This document shows, one piece after another, positions 37,551-50,552 of a DNA stretch of 64,000 bases; position 1 is the first letter of the stretch; each line of letters begins with the position of its first letter. Below the pieces are notes generated by a model. It saw nothing but the letters and a program-made list of their open reading frames with translations, did no database searches and had not been told where the DNA came from. The stretch covers positions 1 to 64,000 of the forward strand of contig JADFUC010001647.1 in NCBI GenBank assembly GCA_019722365.1, written 5' to 3'. The position numbers were made by a program, and so were the translations under genes. Origin of the DNA: Lithospermum erythrorhizon (Eukaryota; Streptophyta; Magnoliopsida; Boraginales; Boraginaceae).

Positions 37551-38770
37551 ACGAGTACGTGGAAGACATTCATTGTTGCGCTATCTTTCCCTAAGCTTTC
37601 AGAAGACCGAAACATTTGTTTGGGCGACAATGTCAAAAGTGTAATGAAATGTATGCAAATGCCGTTAATGTTGATAGAGACTTGGCATTAGTGTCTGCCG
37701 TTGAGAATGTTTTTCCTGAATATGCACATCTATTATGTAGGTGGCACATCGAGATGGATATAGAATCATATGTTTCTAAGATGATGAAGAATAATATTAT
37801 GGGTAAGAGTATTGTTAAGAAATGGAAGCATTTGATTGACAATAAGGCCGAAGAAGAATTTTTTATTTGGTTGGGTAGACTTACATTACAAGAACATTCC
37901 TGATATTTCATATTTGAATGATGCATGGTTATATAAGTACAAACATAAGATAGTTATAGCATGGACAAAGGATTGTCTACATTTGCTTTTTATACAAGCA
38001 ACAAATTAAAAAGTCAACATTTGAGCTTCAAGAGTTGGTTAGGTACAAGCAGTGGGAGCTTGGTTATTATGTTGGATAGGATTAATAACTTTGGCATATT
38101 AGAAGGCCAATTTAAAATCAATGATCGAACAGTTACGCATTTGCCATCTTGGCATCGCTGATACTCACTGCTTGGAATGACCCCAGGTGGTAGAGTTTCT
38201 CATATGTCTTAAAATGCTACAAGAGCAGAGGTGCATAATATTAAGTGATGATTTTGTTGAGTCTATATGCATTTGTAACATAAGCTCTACCTATGATCTT
38301 CCATGTGCCCATGAGATTGGTAGGTTGGGTATGAATGTAAGTGGTATCCTTTGTTGTTAGTTGATGATTTGGAAAACATTAGATGTTGAAGACATGTAGT
38401 TGTACCAAGTGTTGGTTGTTGGACGAGTATGGTTTCTCAGCCTTGGAAGAAGAGGCTTGAGGTGGCGATCAAGTTAATCGAAAAGATCTGAGTTTAGTTT
38501 AATCAATGATAGCTATTGGAAATTATAACAATTGCAATTTGAAGACAAAGTACTGAAGCCTCACAAAGGACGTCCCAAAAAAGACTACCTTACATCATTT
38601 GAGTATACCAGGAAAATGTTTAAGGTAATAAAACTCGACAAAAATCAGAGAGGGTGGTTGGACGGATGACATGTGTGATGGCACTCCAGCTGTAAAGTCT
38701 AGAACTTCGACTCATCCAATGGTGTCACTGGGTTTGATAGCCTTAATGAGAATGAGTTGATCTTGGACGT
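37551..38770 (+). pseudogene. MULE transposase, 3' part, with SWIM finger
   Basis: Continues the gene broken at 23070. TSTWKTFIVAL; VDRDLALVSAVENVFP then HLLCRWHIEMD (about 37655-37755), the D2 region of the MULE DDE core; KSQHLSFKSWLGTSSGSL (about 38005-38075), where the family has NRxESxHxxLK; a CxCx(n)CxH SWIM zinc finger, CICNISSTYDLPCAHEI (about 38266-38316); and KPHKGRPKKDYLTS (about 38555-38600), the usual basic tail. At the NRxES position Lys (AAA) replaces the conserved Glu. Several frameshifts and stops separate these blocks. Relatives include autonomous Mutator-like elements and the domesticated FAR1 genes; the downstream OTU-like part favours a MULE. Its terminal inverted repeats were not found. 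Confidence 0.85.
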
Positions 38771-38939
38771 GTAAGTGAATGTGGAAGTGGGCGTGGGCGT
38801 GGGTAAATTGGTAGGCGAGAGAGCAGGCGAGACGGGCGGGCGCAGAAGCGTGGCGTGGGCGAAGTGTCAATATGTTCCTCTACTATATTCCAAAATATCA
38901 CTTTTCTTATCTAAGGAATTTTTAATTTCCTTAAACCTT

Positions 38940-39330
38940 ACATTCAAGGATGGTTAAAATGTTAGAAAATGATGGGCATTGTGGTTTTAGTACATTTGCT
39001 CGTCATGTATATCTTGTCAAGGGCTCACTTGGATAGAGAATTCGACAAGGAGTTGTTCCACGAAGTTGATGCAAGGTATGAGTTATATGAACATACATTT
39101 AAGTTCAATACTAATAAATCTATATGTGATGCTCCGTCATGGTCGATGGCAACACCTTGTGGCAAAGATTGTTGGATGGATGGGATATGGGGTATGCCCA
39201 TTAATACTGTCCCCACTTCAGACAACACTTTTACCATTCCCCAAACTTATCACCCAGGCTCACTAAGGATGATTCAAATTCCATTGGTGGAAATGCATTA
39301 AGTCTTCCCTCACAAGGAATCATTTTATTC
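38940..39330 (+). pseudogene. OTU-like cysteine protease domain downstream of the MULE transposase
   Basis: The frame starting near 38952 reads MVKMLENDGHCGFSTFAR before a stop; D-G-x-C-G-F (38971-38988) is the active-site signature of OTU-family deubiquitinases, with the Cys at codon 38980. The next block, in another frame (38969-39301), reads FDKELFHEVDARYELYEHTF, the helix that follows in plant MULE-associated OTU-like proteins, then a CWMDGIWGMP stretch. Together with the transposase upstream this fits the known plant MULE-plus-OTU arrangement. A catalytic His was not located; frameshifts make it inactive. Confidence 0.6.
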
Positions 39331-42300
39331 TTTGTAAGAAATACAATATTTTTAGTTGTTTTCATTTGGATTGATGATGGTAAATTGTTCCTTATTTTAT
39401 TTATGCCTTTTTTTAGTCATCCATGAACTTTCACTTCCTATCGATCTGATTGGTCTCTTTGTGTACAAGGATTCCCTTTCTCTCCTCCCCGAGCCTTTAT
39501 CATTCGAGGTTGCGGTATATACATAGTTCAGTACTTTAAAACTCCAGTTTCGTCCAAGTAAGCTATATGTATCGAATGTAGATTAACAATGGTTGTTTTA
39601 AGTATGTCTAATATATATGCACTTCTAAAGTCCCGACAATAATACCCGTATGCTTTGCTTTTTGGTGAGCATATTAGGTTATGCACAATATAATTAATGT
39701 TATTGATGTTTGGTCCATGTTATTAATGTTATTAAATTAATAATCTAGCGGCTTCTGAAATTTGATGATCGTAAGCAAGTTTACACAAACCATTCTATAC
39801 CACCAAGTTCTTATTATATCATATCATAACATATTGAAGTGAGATGATACTATAAAGTTGTATCTAAGTTAACATTATTTATAAATTAAATTTCAATGCA
39901 TCGTTTAAACTCACGTTAACTTTACAATGAAATGTACTAATACCATTTCATTTGAATTATGAAAAATACCAATAGTGAACCCATGAGCACATCATACATG
40001 CCCTTCTTTTTGAGGCTCGCGCCAATGTCCTTCTTTTCAGTCTCGCATGTGTGTATATGCATTGCTAGTTAGGGGCGCATGTATAATATAAGCCCTGCTA
40101 TTAGGGTTGCATGAGTGACATATGCCCTGCTATTTCTGTATCAAGGACGGCAGAATATAAACAAGTAACCATAAATAAGTGAACCAAATACTCAATTTTC
40201 ATTACAAAAACAGTAACACAAAATATCAGAAATGTAAACAGGGGCATACTTGCCAAACATTAAAATATGAAAATGCACTAAAGGCCATCTCTCCCAAAGG
40301 GCATATATAGAGCGCTATTGAAGATCTCTGGGTGCCACCTCTGCAAATGCTACGATGTCGATTGGCATGTTTGGAATTCTTTCGAACATGCATGTCGAGA
40401 TATGACTCAATCCTGTTTCTTTTATCATTGAAACTACTCTTCACCGTGTAATGGCAATTCTAGAGAGACTCAAGATCTTTAATCATGTTGGATTAAATGC
40501 CTCTCGCTCCTACAGTAATTTTGAAGAATAGAGATTATTGGTAATAAATGATGAAAATGTTCATGTTTTGTCAAATAATGAAGTTCATAACACGATCTTT
40601 GTGTTTTTAAAAATTATAAGCAACTAAATGTTAGTAAAATACCTCATTTTCCATATTTTATAAGCAACATGTCCTCGGTAGCCCGTGAGGATGCTTATAT
40701 TTTTAGGGTCACGCGGGTCTAACAAGCCTCGACCATCATCTAATCAATCTCGTAGCTATCATTTGTAGTACCACCATTAACAATCTCATCGCCATCATTC
40801 GTACTACTGACATAATGTCATACGCCGTCCATCTACTTAATCTCATCGTTATTATTTGTAGTACCATCATCATCAATCTACCATTACGCCATCATCATCA
40901 GAGACACATAGAATGTCATCATTTGGTGCTATCATCATTGCCAATACTTCCATTGGCGATTCCATCATTAGTGTTATTAGCCTTCAATCATGTCTTAATT
41001 AAGCTGATCTTAGTGCACAATCAACATTTAAATTATCTAGTACTTCATTGACAATCTTATCTATGGGTGTGCTCAGAAGTGTCTAACATAGAGGTGCAAC
41101 AACTTTTTGGTCTTCTACTAGAAAGGCATTGCACTGCGACCTTCCACCTGACATTTGCCTTTCCTTACATATTGAATCTACAATACAAAAAGTAAGTCAA
41201 CTAAGTTATCAAGAAACTTAGCAAATTATACATTCCACCTAATTCCATTAACTAGAGGGGAATAGACTTGGAACAAATAAGTACTTTTGATAATTGCAAA
41301 AATGCAAAATCGATACATAGAAAGCAATGAGAACTGTCTTGTTTCTCATGCTTAGCTCACTAATTTTCACACTCGACAAGAAAGTGTTAAGAATCACGAT
41401 CAAGAAAAAATAAATAAAAAATTATTAGGATTCTCCCACACAATATCAAAGGAAACCATCTTTGATTAAAAATACATGTTTTAATTTCAATTTTATAAAT
41501 TGTTTCATAGAAGAGGACTTTTATCAAACAGTTGGCATGCTCAATAATCATGATATTTAAATAAGCATCACTTTAATAGTAGACCCTTTAAAGAACACCC
41601 CAAATATCAACTAATTTCCCCTGTTACATATGGATTCCATTTAGATAAGCATCACTTTAGAATCCAATTCACATAATAATCAACAATTTCCTCTTGCACT
41701 ATTTACCGATCGACTGTACTCAAATTGAACCAATTAGAATTAAAATATCACTTCTACATGGATTACTATGATACTATCTAGTACAAATACATATATAAAA
41801 GCATTTGGATTAATATTCACAAACCAAAACTCATATAGGATAACCATTTAAAAATACAGTAAATTAGTAATCATAGTTTATTGAAGCAAAATCTTTTCGA
41901 TGACTACCACCACAAGTCAAAGAAAACATGAATGAAAATGAATGTAAGCATACCTCATAATTTCTCTTCATTGTTGTTAAGTAATAGATAGAATTTAAAT
42001 TTAGGGTTTGGAGGTGAAATTTGAGAGAGTTCTATGAACTTGTGAGTGAAATTTTGGTGAAAAATGATTTTTTGTGGATTATATTATATTATATATAAAG
42101 GAGTATAATTATCCAAATGGATGTAGGAATCACATTTTATCGATTACCGAGAATAGCACCCCAAATTTAATACTATGAGAATTTTTATTGAATATATCTA
42201 TTTGAGCAAAACATCACCATTCATGAGTTGTATTTGAGAAAAAGGATAATCATACTGTGCTATATTTCTTAATGTAATTTTTTTTAGGATGATTTTTAAG

Positions 42301-44009
42301 TATTTTAATTGCTTCGTTATCTACTTATTTTGAGATATTAGTTGATAAATGTGACTTATTATGATTTGATCTGCATGATTAGTGTAGAAAAATATAATAT
42401 TTAGACAAGAAAAGGTTAAAAAAAAAGCGGGCCAAGTCACATAATTTGAAGGACAATGGAAAAAAGTATGGTGGAATTTAGAATAAAGCGGGTCGTTTAA
42501 AAGTCATCGAATAATAAAATATACACCGGAGTTAGCACTTTTAGTTAAGCAGCAGAAATTATCATCCCATCTTAGTTTTTTGCTTTTCACAGCAAGAGAA
42601 GAAAGTCACGCAGCTTTTGGAGTTGAAGAATACTATGTTTTTTTTATTGATCGTTTAGATTTGAAAACGATTCTTTGGTATTTTATTTTTTGTTTTCGTA
42701 TTCGATTTAATTTATCTTTCAGGGGAATATTATACATTATTTATTTTCGGTATGAATTAGTAGGCTAAATTTAGTATTAATGGGAGTTATGATGTAAGAT
42801 TGTATTTCTACATCCGGATTTTAGATTTATTATATATACGCTAGTATTAATCATTGAGGAATATAATTGATTCCAAGTGTTTAGAATTTGGTAGATTATT
42901 TTATATCACGAATTCAATTTATGATAAATCAGCGCCGTATAATTTCATCGTAAATTAACTCTTGATTGAAATTAACTAGTTTATCGTTATTCGGTGTGAT
43001 TCTTTAAATTTCCGATAGATTTAACGTATTTATGTCTTTAATTTAATTAATTTGCCCTACGTACAGCTAGGGATTTAGTTAATTTACAGAGATACTTAGT
43101 GAACTTGAGTGTACCCGAATGAGTAAATCGAACTTTAGTGATGAATCGGACCACAGTACTAGATGAAATTTCCAAATGTTTAGATAAGAATAATAGATTG
43201 TTAGGTGAAAAAATCATACGGTAGTCTTTTGTCGCATAAGTTTATTCCCCTTTTTTATTTCAGTGCTAGTTTAAGCTTTATTACTTTAGTCTGACCAATT
43301 TTAATCTTTATTTTCATTTACAATTTCAAGTAATTTAAGTAAATAAGTTGGGTCCACGACCACTTACTTGAGCATACTACTACTCGACTGGAGTACTCTT
43401 GCGAGAACTACTCAATTTGTTCCGAGCACTTACAAGGATCACGATGTAATTCTGGCGTTTTTATTTAAATAGATAATAAATAAAAATCCTATAATAAATA
43501 TCATTAATTTTTTTGTCTATTTACAATCTTACCAGCCTCCTCTTAATTACATTATTTTTTGTAATATAATCCTACTAATAAATATTATTTTGAAATGCTT
43601 TTATATTTCTTTAATAGAATATATTAAAATGTATTATTAATTGAATATAGTTTTACCATTTTTATCCATTAAATAGTATTTCATTCTGATTATTCATACC
43701 ATACCAAAAGATATATGATAAAAGTAAAATAAGATAATATATCATTACTATGTTAAGAAGAAACAAAAAATAGAAAAACAATTATATATGAGGCATATTA
43801 AGGTAATTCTTAACACCATTTATCATATTATTAAGGACATTACATAAAATAATATGCAACGTATTCATTATAACATAACATACTAATGAAACAAAATAAT
43901 GGTATTTCATTATTTTATTAGACATACCATTGTACTAAGGCCATGATATTTAATACGTAAATAGCTCCCGGAAGAATATCGTACATTCCTATATGATTGG
44001 AAATAGTTA
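39331..44009. other. AT-rich intergenic stretch, mostly unassigned
   Basis: No gene recognised. 40680-41060 is rich in ATCATC/CATTCGTAGTACCA motifs repeated imperfectly. 39960-40140 repeats an ATGCCCTGCTAT-like phrase. The right end of the MULE should lie somewhere here, but no inverted repeat matching the left side was seen. Frames at 40226-40444 (minus) and 42580-42768 (plus) show no domain. Confidence 0.45.
40700..40930 (+). repeat. Imperfect repeats with TTTGTAGTACCA and CATCATC motifs
   Basis: ATTTGTAGTACCA(C/T)CAT recurs at about 40760 and 40854, with a variant ATTCGTACTACTGACAT between, each preceded by (A)TCTCATCG. Period roughly 50-95 bases, poorly kept. Possibly an eroded minisatellite or an Asp/Asn-rich coding remnant on the minus strand. 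Confidence 0.45.
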
Positions 44010-44190
44010 GTGTCATACCTGAGGGTGATCGAGTTGGTAGAGTAGATGAGAACATATTGCCGAGGCCATGAGAATTCGATTTTTCATTACAATTAACTTT
44101 CTTGGTGGTGCGTCGCGTGAAGCTTTGCTTAATATGGTTTACTTGGGCGTAATTTGCGGGGTTATTGTGTCGATCGAAATCTATCAATAC
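44010..44190 (+). mobile_element. SINE (tRNA-derived) candidate
   Basis: GATCGAGTTGGTAGAGT at 44028-44044 resembles the tRNA-type A box (AGCTCAGTTGGTAGAGC), and GGCCATGAGAATTCGATTTTTC at about 44064-44085 resembles the B-box region (GGTTCGATTC). The following GTGGTGCGTCGCGTGAAGC and ACTTGGGCGTAATTTGCGGGG are typical of plant SINE bodies. Such elements are transcribed by RNA polymerase III and moved by LINE machinery. No poly-A/T tail or duplication was identified. Confidence 0.5.
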
Positions 44191-47100
44191 ATAATTGATG
44201 AGTAATGTGCAATCTCCATTACAAAAGTAACTAGTTAGTGTCCCAATTAGTGACTGAATTACATGGTACTATATGTGTTATACCCATGAGGCCAAAACCA
44301 TGATATGTATTATATTATTTTCTAATTGTTTATTTTATAAGAAAACAAATGATACACGTGAGCTAATAATACATACCGGACGAATTTATGCAATGTTTTG
44401 GACAGTTTATAACACATTCATTACATTATGTGAGAACAATGTGTCACATTTTTATTATTATTTAATTAAGATCATCATAAATGTATTTTTTAAATTTGTT
44501 TGGCCATAATAAAAAATAATCCAATTATCATAAATGAAATTTAAGATGAAGGTACTCGGTATAAGTTATAGACATACCAGTTAAAAGCATATTTGGAATA
44601 TATGAAGAAAGCTGAAATTGAGATTGATGAGTTATAATTTAATCTCGTAAATTACTTGCAGATCGTATAGTAAGTATATGTAGGTCGAATAACAAGGGTG
44701 ATTATTTAATTTTGATTAAACTGATTATACTACAAAGAAATTTAAACTGAGTGGTTTTTGTAATTAACTAAAACTAAATGCATTAATAAAATAATAACTA
44801 GAGTAAATATATTTGTAGTTTGTTTGGGGGAAAAATTTTACAAGTAATCTGATTTAAATTTAAATATTTATCATCCACAAATTTGATTTGATTTATATCT
44901 TTTTAGTTCGATTACGCTAAAGTTTTTGGGGTACCGTTCGATTGTCTTGGTTTACGATTTAAGTCACACGAATTAACTAAAACATTGTTATTAAATGAAT
45001 GATTTTAATTAAATGTAAACATGAGCCGCCAGACCATCTATTGAACCAATTAAATTGTGCATACTTTTATATAAAATATGCCCTGTCCGGTGATTGCGTA
45101 TTTTATGTAATGCTTTTTTCCCTCTGATTTGTGGCTTAAAATATGCTAAGGTAAAATTACACACAATGGGCAAAATTAGAAATAATATAACTAAAATAAA
45201 AAGAATAAATAAATATAAAATTTAGAAGCATGATTGCACCAAATTTGACAATTTTTTTGGATTAAAACTTAGCGAAAACATAATTTAAGAACATATTAAA
45301 AGAGGGAACCGATTCTTTGAGCAGGTTAAAGGCTTGATCAAACACCGAAGCATATAAAAGTATTTATGCTGCATCGTTTTCTTGATTTTTTCCAGGCCTT
45401 GCCGCTCGTTCTTTCTAGAAAGAGTCACTATATTTTGCCTTTCATGTATATGTTAGGTCGTTCGACCTATTTTTAATTGAACAGTCGATGTACATTAATT
45501 GTTTAGAACCTTTAATTTCATCTTTCTTTTTTTTAACAATTTTGTCATAAAATTCATAGTCTTTCACTTACGATATTCCTATAAAGTATAAGATAAATAA
45601 ATGTCCACATATTTGACAATTAAAGCAATAAAAGCTCATTAATATATTAATTTAAGCTTTTTAATTATCTCACAAATACATGACAAATGGACTAATGAAA
45701 TTTCCGCCTTAAGTCATTTATTGTCCATAAAACAAAAAAATTAAATCAAACGAGTTAAACACATTGCAAGAAGATGAATTAACATGCCTAAAAGTCAAAA
45801 GATTCATCTTCGAATGCATTGAAAGAACAAGTTCAACTCAATTCGGTTCAAGACTGAAATAAGTAAATGCCTCGTCAGCGATGCTCAATCATAATAATCA
45901 ATCAATCAAATTAAAATAATTCATTTCGATTGATATCTCTCAATTTGCTCCTTACTCTAAATCAGTATGTCGGCTAGTGTTTACTACTACTTTGCGCCTC
46001 GAGCTACAAGTTAAATTCTATCATAGAGCTTGCTCAAATCCACTCTATTCTATATCGTAAAGCATAACACAAGTTAGAAGGTCTTTTATTGTGTTATAAT
46101 GGGGCTTAGGTGATATGGTAAGAGGAAATATTTGGCTTTTGAGCTAAACTTGAGGAAATATGAAATCAAAAGATTTAACAGCATAACGCTGATTCACTAT
46201 TTCTTAAATCAAAAATATACACACAAATTAGATTGGCTTTCTTTTCTCAATCCGCCAATCAACACTTATTCATTTTTTAGTTTAATAGACCCCGTAACTA
46301 AAACAACACATTTTTCATTTTTATTTTTCACTTTTTATTACTTTTTTGGAGATTAGTACATCATATTCCAACAATCGCTTTGGCCGCATTTACTTTCTTG
46401 TATTTAACGTAACAAACACGCCCGTTCATGAGCGTTGGTCGGGCTTGTGGCTTTCATTAAAAGCGACCCCACTTTAAAAACTCATATATAAGGTGGAGCC
46501 TTATCGATACCCATAATATGTATCCAAAGCAAGGGCGTAACCAGCAGAAAACATGTGACACTTAATGGCATGATATTCAAAATATAAACAACATGTTGAA
46601 AAAGTATAATCGTTGACTTCTAGTTAACTTTGTTGTCGTTTTAATGTGCCAAACCGCTTAACTTACGACCAATGGACAAATAAAACAAAGTGCAATAAGT
46701 AGAAAGCCTAACACAAAGAATGGTAGCAGATTTAGGTCTGATGTACACCTAATTTGGGGCAGTGGAATTGAAGGATTCCATAGATCAGCGAAGGATTGCA
46801 AAACAAGGGACTTATCTACGATATGCAGTTCTTCCTACATTCTTTCATCCTGGTGGTTGAGTCAGATACGCCTAACCCAGGAACACTCTCGCCGCGTCCT
46901 ACTCTCCCCAAATAGAGAGATAGGCGTGATTAAGGTGTAGTGTGAGTAAGAGCCGGGCGTTGGCGTGGTGTGGGTTGTCGGTGTTGGTTGGAGAGAAGCA
47001 AAAAGATTAAAGAAAAGAATTTATCTTGTCGAGGTAAAGCGTATAAAATATAACTCTTGAGGGTATAGTCTTTAAATAGGTAAGGGACTTGAATTATCAC

Positions 47101-48879
47101 GCTTGTTTGTACATGAGTGGTGGAAGTAAGCTTCTATGATATTTGTATTCACTGAAGCTTCATAAGGCGACTCCTATTCACAATAAGGCGGGCATTTTAT
47201 ATACTTTGGAATTTATTCTTGAGGATGACCGAGATGCATTGGCCGGTAGTTCGTACTTACCTTGGAGGTGGCGATGGTGGCTAGAAGACCTCAGCCAGTC
47301 ATGCTATCTTCTTTGGAGTTTTGTTGTACTTAATAATTATTGTTGTCTCGGTTAGCCAAACTGGATTGTTTGATGTTGTATTTATATTGTACTTTTTTAG
47401 TTGTTTGTAGTGTTGGTTGGTTTAAGACGGGTGTATTATTTACATTTTATTATCAGATTAAATGAAGTCATTTTTATCGTTATCCATAAGTTTCGATTAT
47501 TGGGGTTGATGACGATTTTGAGGCCCACAGGCGAGTGGGTACGACACTTTGACGCAACATTTTTTCTTTGCGGTGGCCAATGGAGTTACGGCAACGTGAC
47601 AAATTTAATTTAGCCACGAAATTTTGCGACGCCGGCGATGCTTAACGTATCGTATGTAATCTTGAATCATCTGGAAATTGTCTGGTGACACTCGAATTAA
47701 ATGTTGTGGGTCACTTACACACATAAAAAAACATTAATGTCCCACAATAATTGTTGTTTGGCACGTATTGATGTTGTTTGGAATGCTCATTGAGGTGAAT
47801 TTTAAGCATCTTGGTCCAGAGCATATTTTCATTTAAAATTGGCAGAAGGTGCATTAATTTGGTAGCAATGCACCAGCTCAGAATTTACATGAAGACTAGA
47901 ACTTGATACAGACTTGAGTTAAAATGTATCGGTACATATAAAAAGAAAACTATAGCAAATTTCTAGTATGTAGAAGGACTTACAATTTGAAGCAATGAGG
48001 TTGAAATTTTGTATAGTAAATCATCCAATGTACCTAGGAGAGAGGCAGGGAACATATATAGCAATCAACTTTCTGGCCGATGTAGAGATTAATAATTATT
48101 GAACATAATATTTTGAGACTTTACTTGGAAGGTATCGAAGGCATCATGAACATTTTCAACATTGATCAGAACGCCGGCTACTTATCATTCCAGGATTCGA
48201 ATCAAAACTTTTTTGCTTATATCGGCGAAAAACATTAATATATCCATTCAAGTTAAATTTACTGACATATCTGGTTTTTGTTATGTAAATATGGAAAAGA
48301 GAGAAGAAGAAAGTAGCTCTAGATCCTCGACTTATAAAGGAAATCACCGTATTGCTTGGATGTTTCATAGGCTTATCTTCAACATATAAAACAATCAATA
48401 AATGGATAATTAAGAGCGATGATATCTAATTGAATGGAAAAGTAAGTTTAAAAGATTATCACATGATCATAACAATATGAAATGAGATCCACCGTGACAT
48501 TTTCTAATACAGCAGGTAGCTTCCCGGAGAGTCCCTCTCCCCATGGTATATGAGGCGGTGATGCCTATAAATCCAAGAGACTAACGCGTATACTTTGTAA
48601 ACCAAGGAGTAATCCACAGTGGCTAAATTGATCCGTCCATCTTGACATAAGAGATTTGCTTATATGAACTACGACATCGATCAAGGCATAAGTTGAGCAT
48701 AGAAATCGCGGCGTGAGACAAGTTCAATGCAACGATCCTTCCGGCCCGTTCCACAACTTTCTGTTACCATATGAAAAGATGCTGCTGGCGGTAACCACAA
48801 TTACCATTTTTACTCACATCCCTCGAATCCATAAACAAATGGGACAATGAGGCGTATCAGTATTTCTGTATGAAGTAGT
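44191..48879. other. Long unassigned stretch
   Basis: AT-rich, with no domain found in any frame and no long repeat shared with the rest of the window. A phrase CAAGGGCGTAACCAGC near 46532 resembles hAT-MITE ends but has no visible partner. GC-richer patches near 46850-46990 and 47160-47290 remain unexplained. Confidence 0.4.
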
Positions 48880-49560
48880 TTGCAAATCTCTTATCTCACA
48901 CTTTCGTCCATGACCATGTCCTCGTCCTCGTCGCGACCACGACCACACCTCTTCTACGGCTAGGCTTGATTAGATGTAGGAGTTGCCCAGTGCGTCTTAT
49001 TCGTGAATACAAAACCTAGGCGAAAGTACCTCGAGATCTATCTCAGCATCGCTCAAAACTTCGAGGCGAGTGCAGAAGCTTGCATGGCGTCTGATCACTC
49101 TTGGCTATTTAATATGACAGTTGGGCAAGGCATCTCGGAAGATAATAAAAACAAGCCCAGGTAGTTGTGGCGTACTTGTGGTAACACAATCTTGGAATTT
49201 TTAATTCGTTTAGTTAATGTTTGTAGTGGTGTTTATGTTTAATAAATGGTTTTACTTGATGTTTATGAGACTTGTTATTTAATGTTTGAATGGAGTTGGA
49301 TTGTAAATGTGTTTTTGCTTGACCGAGGGATATGCATTTTGACTCGTTTTGATTATGTGAGGAATGATTATTTTTACAAAGGCTGGATATCACAGTATTT
49401 CCCAACATTTGTTGCCCATTAAGCATGTATGGGTGGAGGGTCTCTGGAAACCGTGATGGGAGAAGCTCGCCTTCTTGGAATTCTCTTGAGGAGTTGATCA
49501 GAAAAATTACCGTCAATTCTTGATAATATGACCCCAATGATGTAAGCATCTATTCTAAGC
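48880..49560 (-). pseudogene. Possible copia gag trace (minus strand)
   Basis: On the minus strand, near 48960-48905, GGTCGTGGTCGCGACGAGG...CATGGTCATGG encodes a degraded Arg-Gly repeat followed by HCPICLW, as before the CCHC zinc knuckle of copia gags. Upstream (about 49549-49430) LTSLGSYYQELTV resembles the end of the gag UBN2 domain. Both matches are short and broken, so the call is weak. Confidence 0.3.
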
Positions 49561-50389
49561 AATATCTTGGGAAATTGAAGAACTCGTTTAATTTTATACG
49601 TAAAATTGTATGGTCTACAATTTATTTCTACTATTAGGTAACATGGATTCCTTATATATGGTGACCCGATGCGTCATTCCTCCGTGTCGTACCTCGGTGT
49701 GTATACGGAGTTGCTATCCTATCGATAGGCGTATGCCTGTGGGGTCACCGCCAGCAAGCGTGTGATCCACTCCCTAGAGGCCGATTAAGGCATGGCCTAC
49801 TATGTATGTTGTGTAGCAGCGTTAAGTCCCTCCACGGGAGAGGAGATTGATGACTTAACGATGAGGGGCGTGGATACTATGGACCATGGAGATATGCAAG
49901 CGATCCCGATCCATACAGTATGGGTCTAGATGCTACATATTCTAGTGAGGTTCTTCAGCGATTACATGGAGTGGTTTTTGGGAAACGGTGACGCCGTCAA
50001 TCATCGCGTCATGGCATATTATTTATTAAATTATTAATTATCTATTTTATTGGAACTGTGTTATTATAACGTATCACAAATATACTTACAAACTTACTTA
50101 TTATTATTGTAGGTTATGCTACCATTAATTGGATGTGAGAAATGATGTTATCGCAATGCGATCATATAAGGGAGGGTTTGAAGAACCTCTATGACTTGTT
50201 GTTTCCTCACCAGGATTGATAATCATCATATTGTCGAGGAAACGATATATTTAAATCTTCTGATAATTTCCAAGCGACAACTTATGACTTTTTGTTTAAA
50301 GTACTTTCGTGAACTTTTTATTATTTTATGAAATTATAGGTGAAATTAGTGATATTTGTTATTTAATGTGCAAGACATAATTTTATTAA
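49561..50389. other. Unassigned, partly GC-richer stretch
   Basis: 49640-50020 is GC-richer and LTR- or 3'UTR-like (GGTGACCCGATGCG, CACTCCCTAGAGG), but no pair or open frame supports a call. Confidence 0.35.
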
Positions 50390-50443
50390 TTCACAGGTAA
50401 AAAACATATTAAGCCTCATAGCGTGTAGAAACGTAACTTAAAT

Positions 50444-50552
50444 GTGTAGCTTAAATCTAGTATCGTGTAGAAGCATGGCAAATTTTTAAAATTCAACGTA
50501 CATCTTGTGTGTCAAGCCACACGACAGAGTTGTCGTGTAGATGGCACACGAT
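50444..50552 (+). repeat. Left terminal inverted repeat
   Basis: Pairs with 59652-59768 in reverse orientation with many substitutions; it also contains small CGTGT/ACACG palindromes (TCGTGTAGATGGCACACGA). Confidence 0.6.

Noticed and set aside
40680..41060. CATCATC-rich repeats as a CRISPR-like or satellite array
   Set aside because: Units are irregular in length and sequence, and this is plant nuclear DNA; at most an eroded minisatellite.
46528..46560. CAAGGGCGTAACCAGC as a hAT MITE end
   Set aside because: A suggestive phrase only; no inverted partner or target duplication was found nearby.
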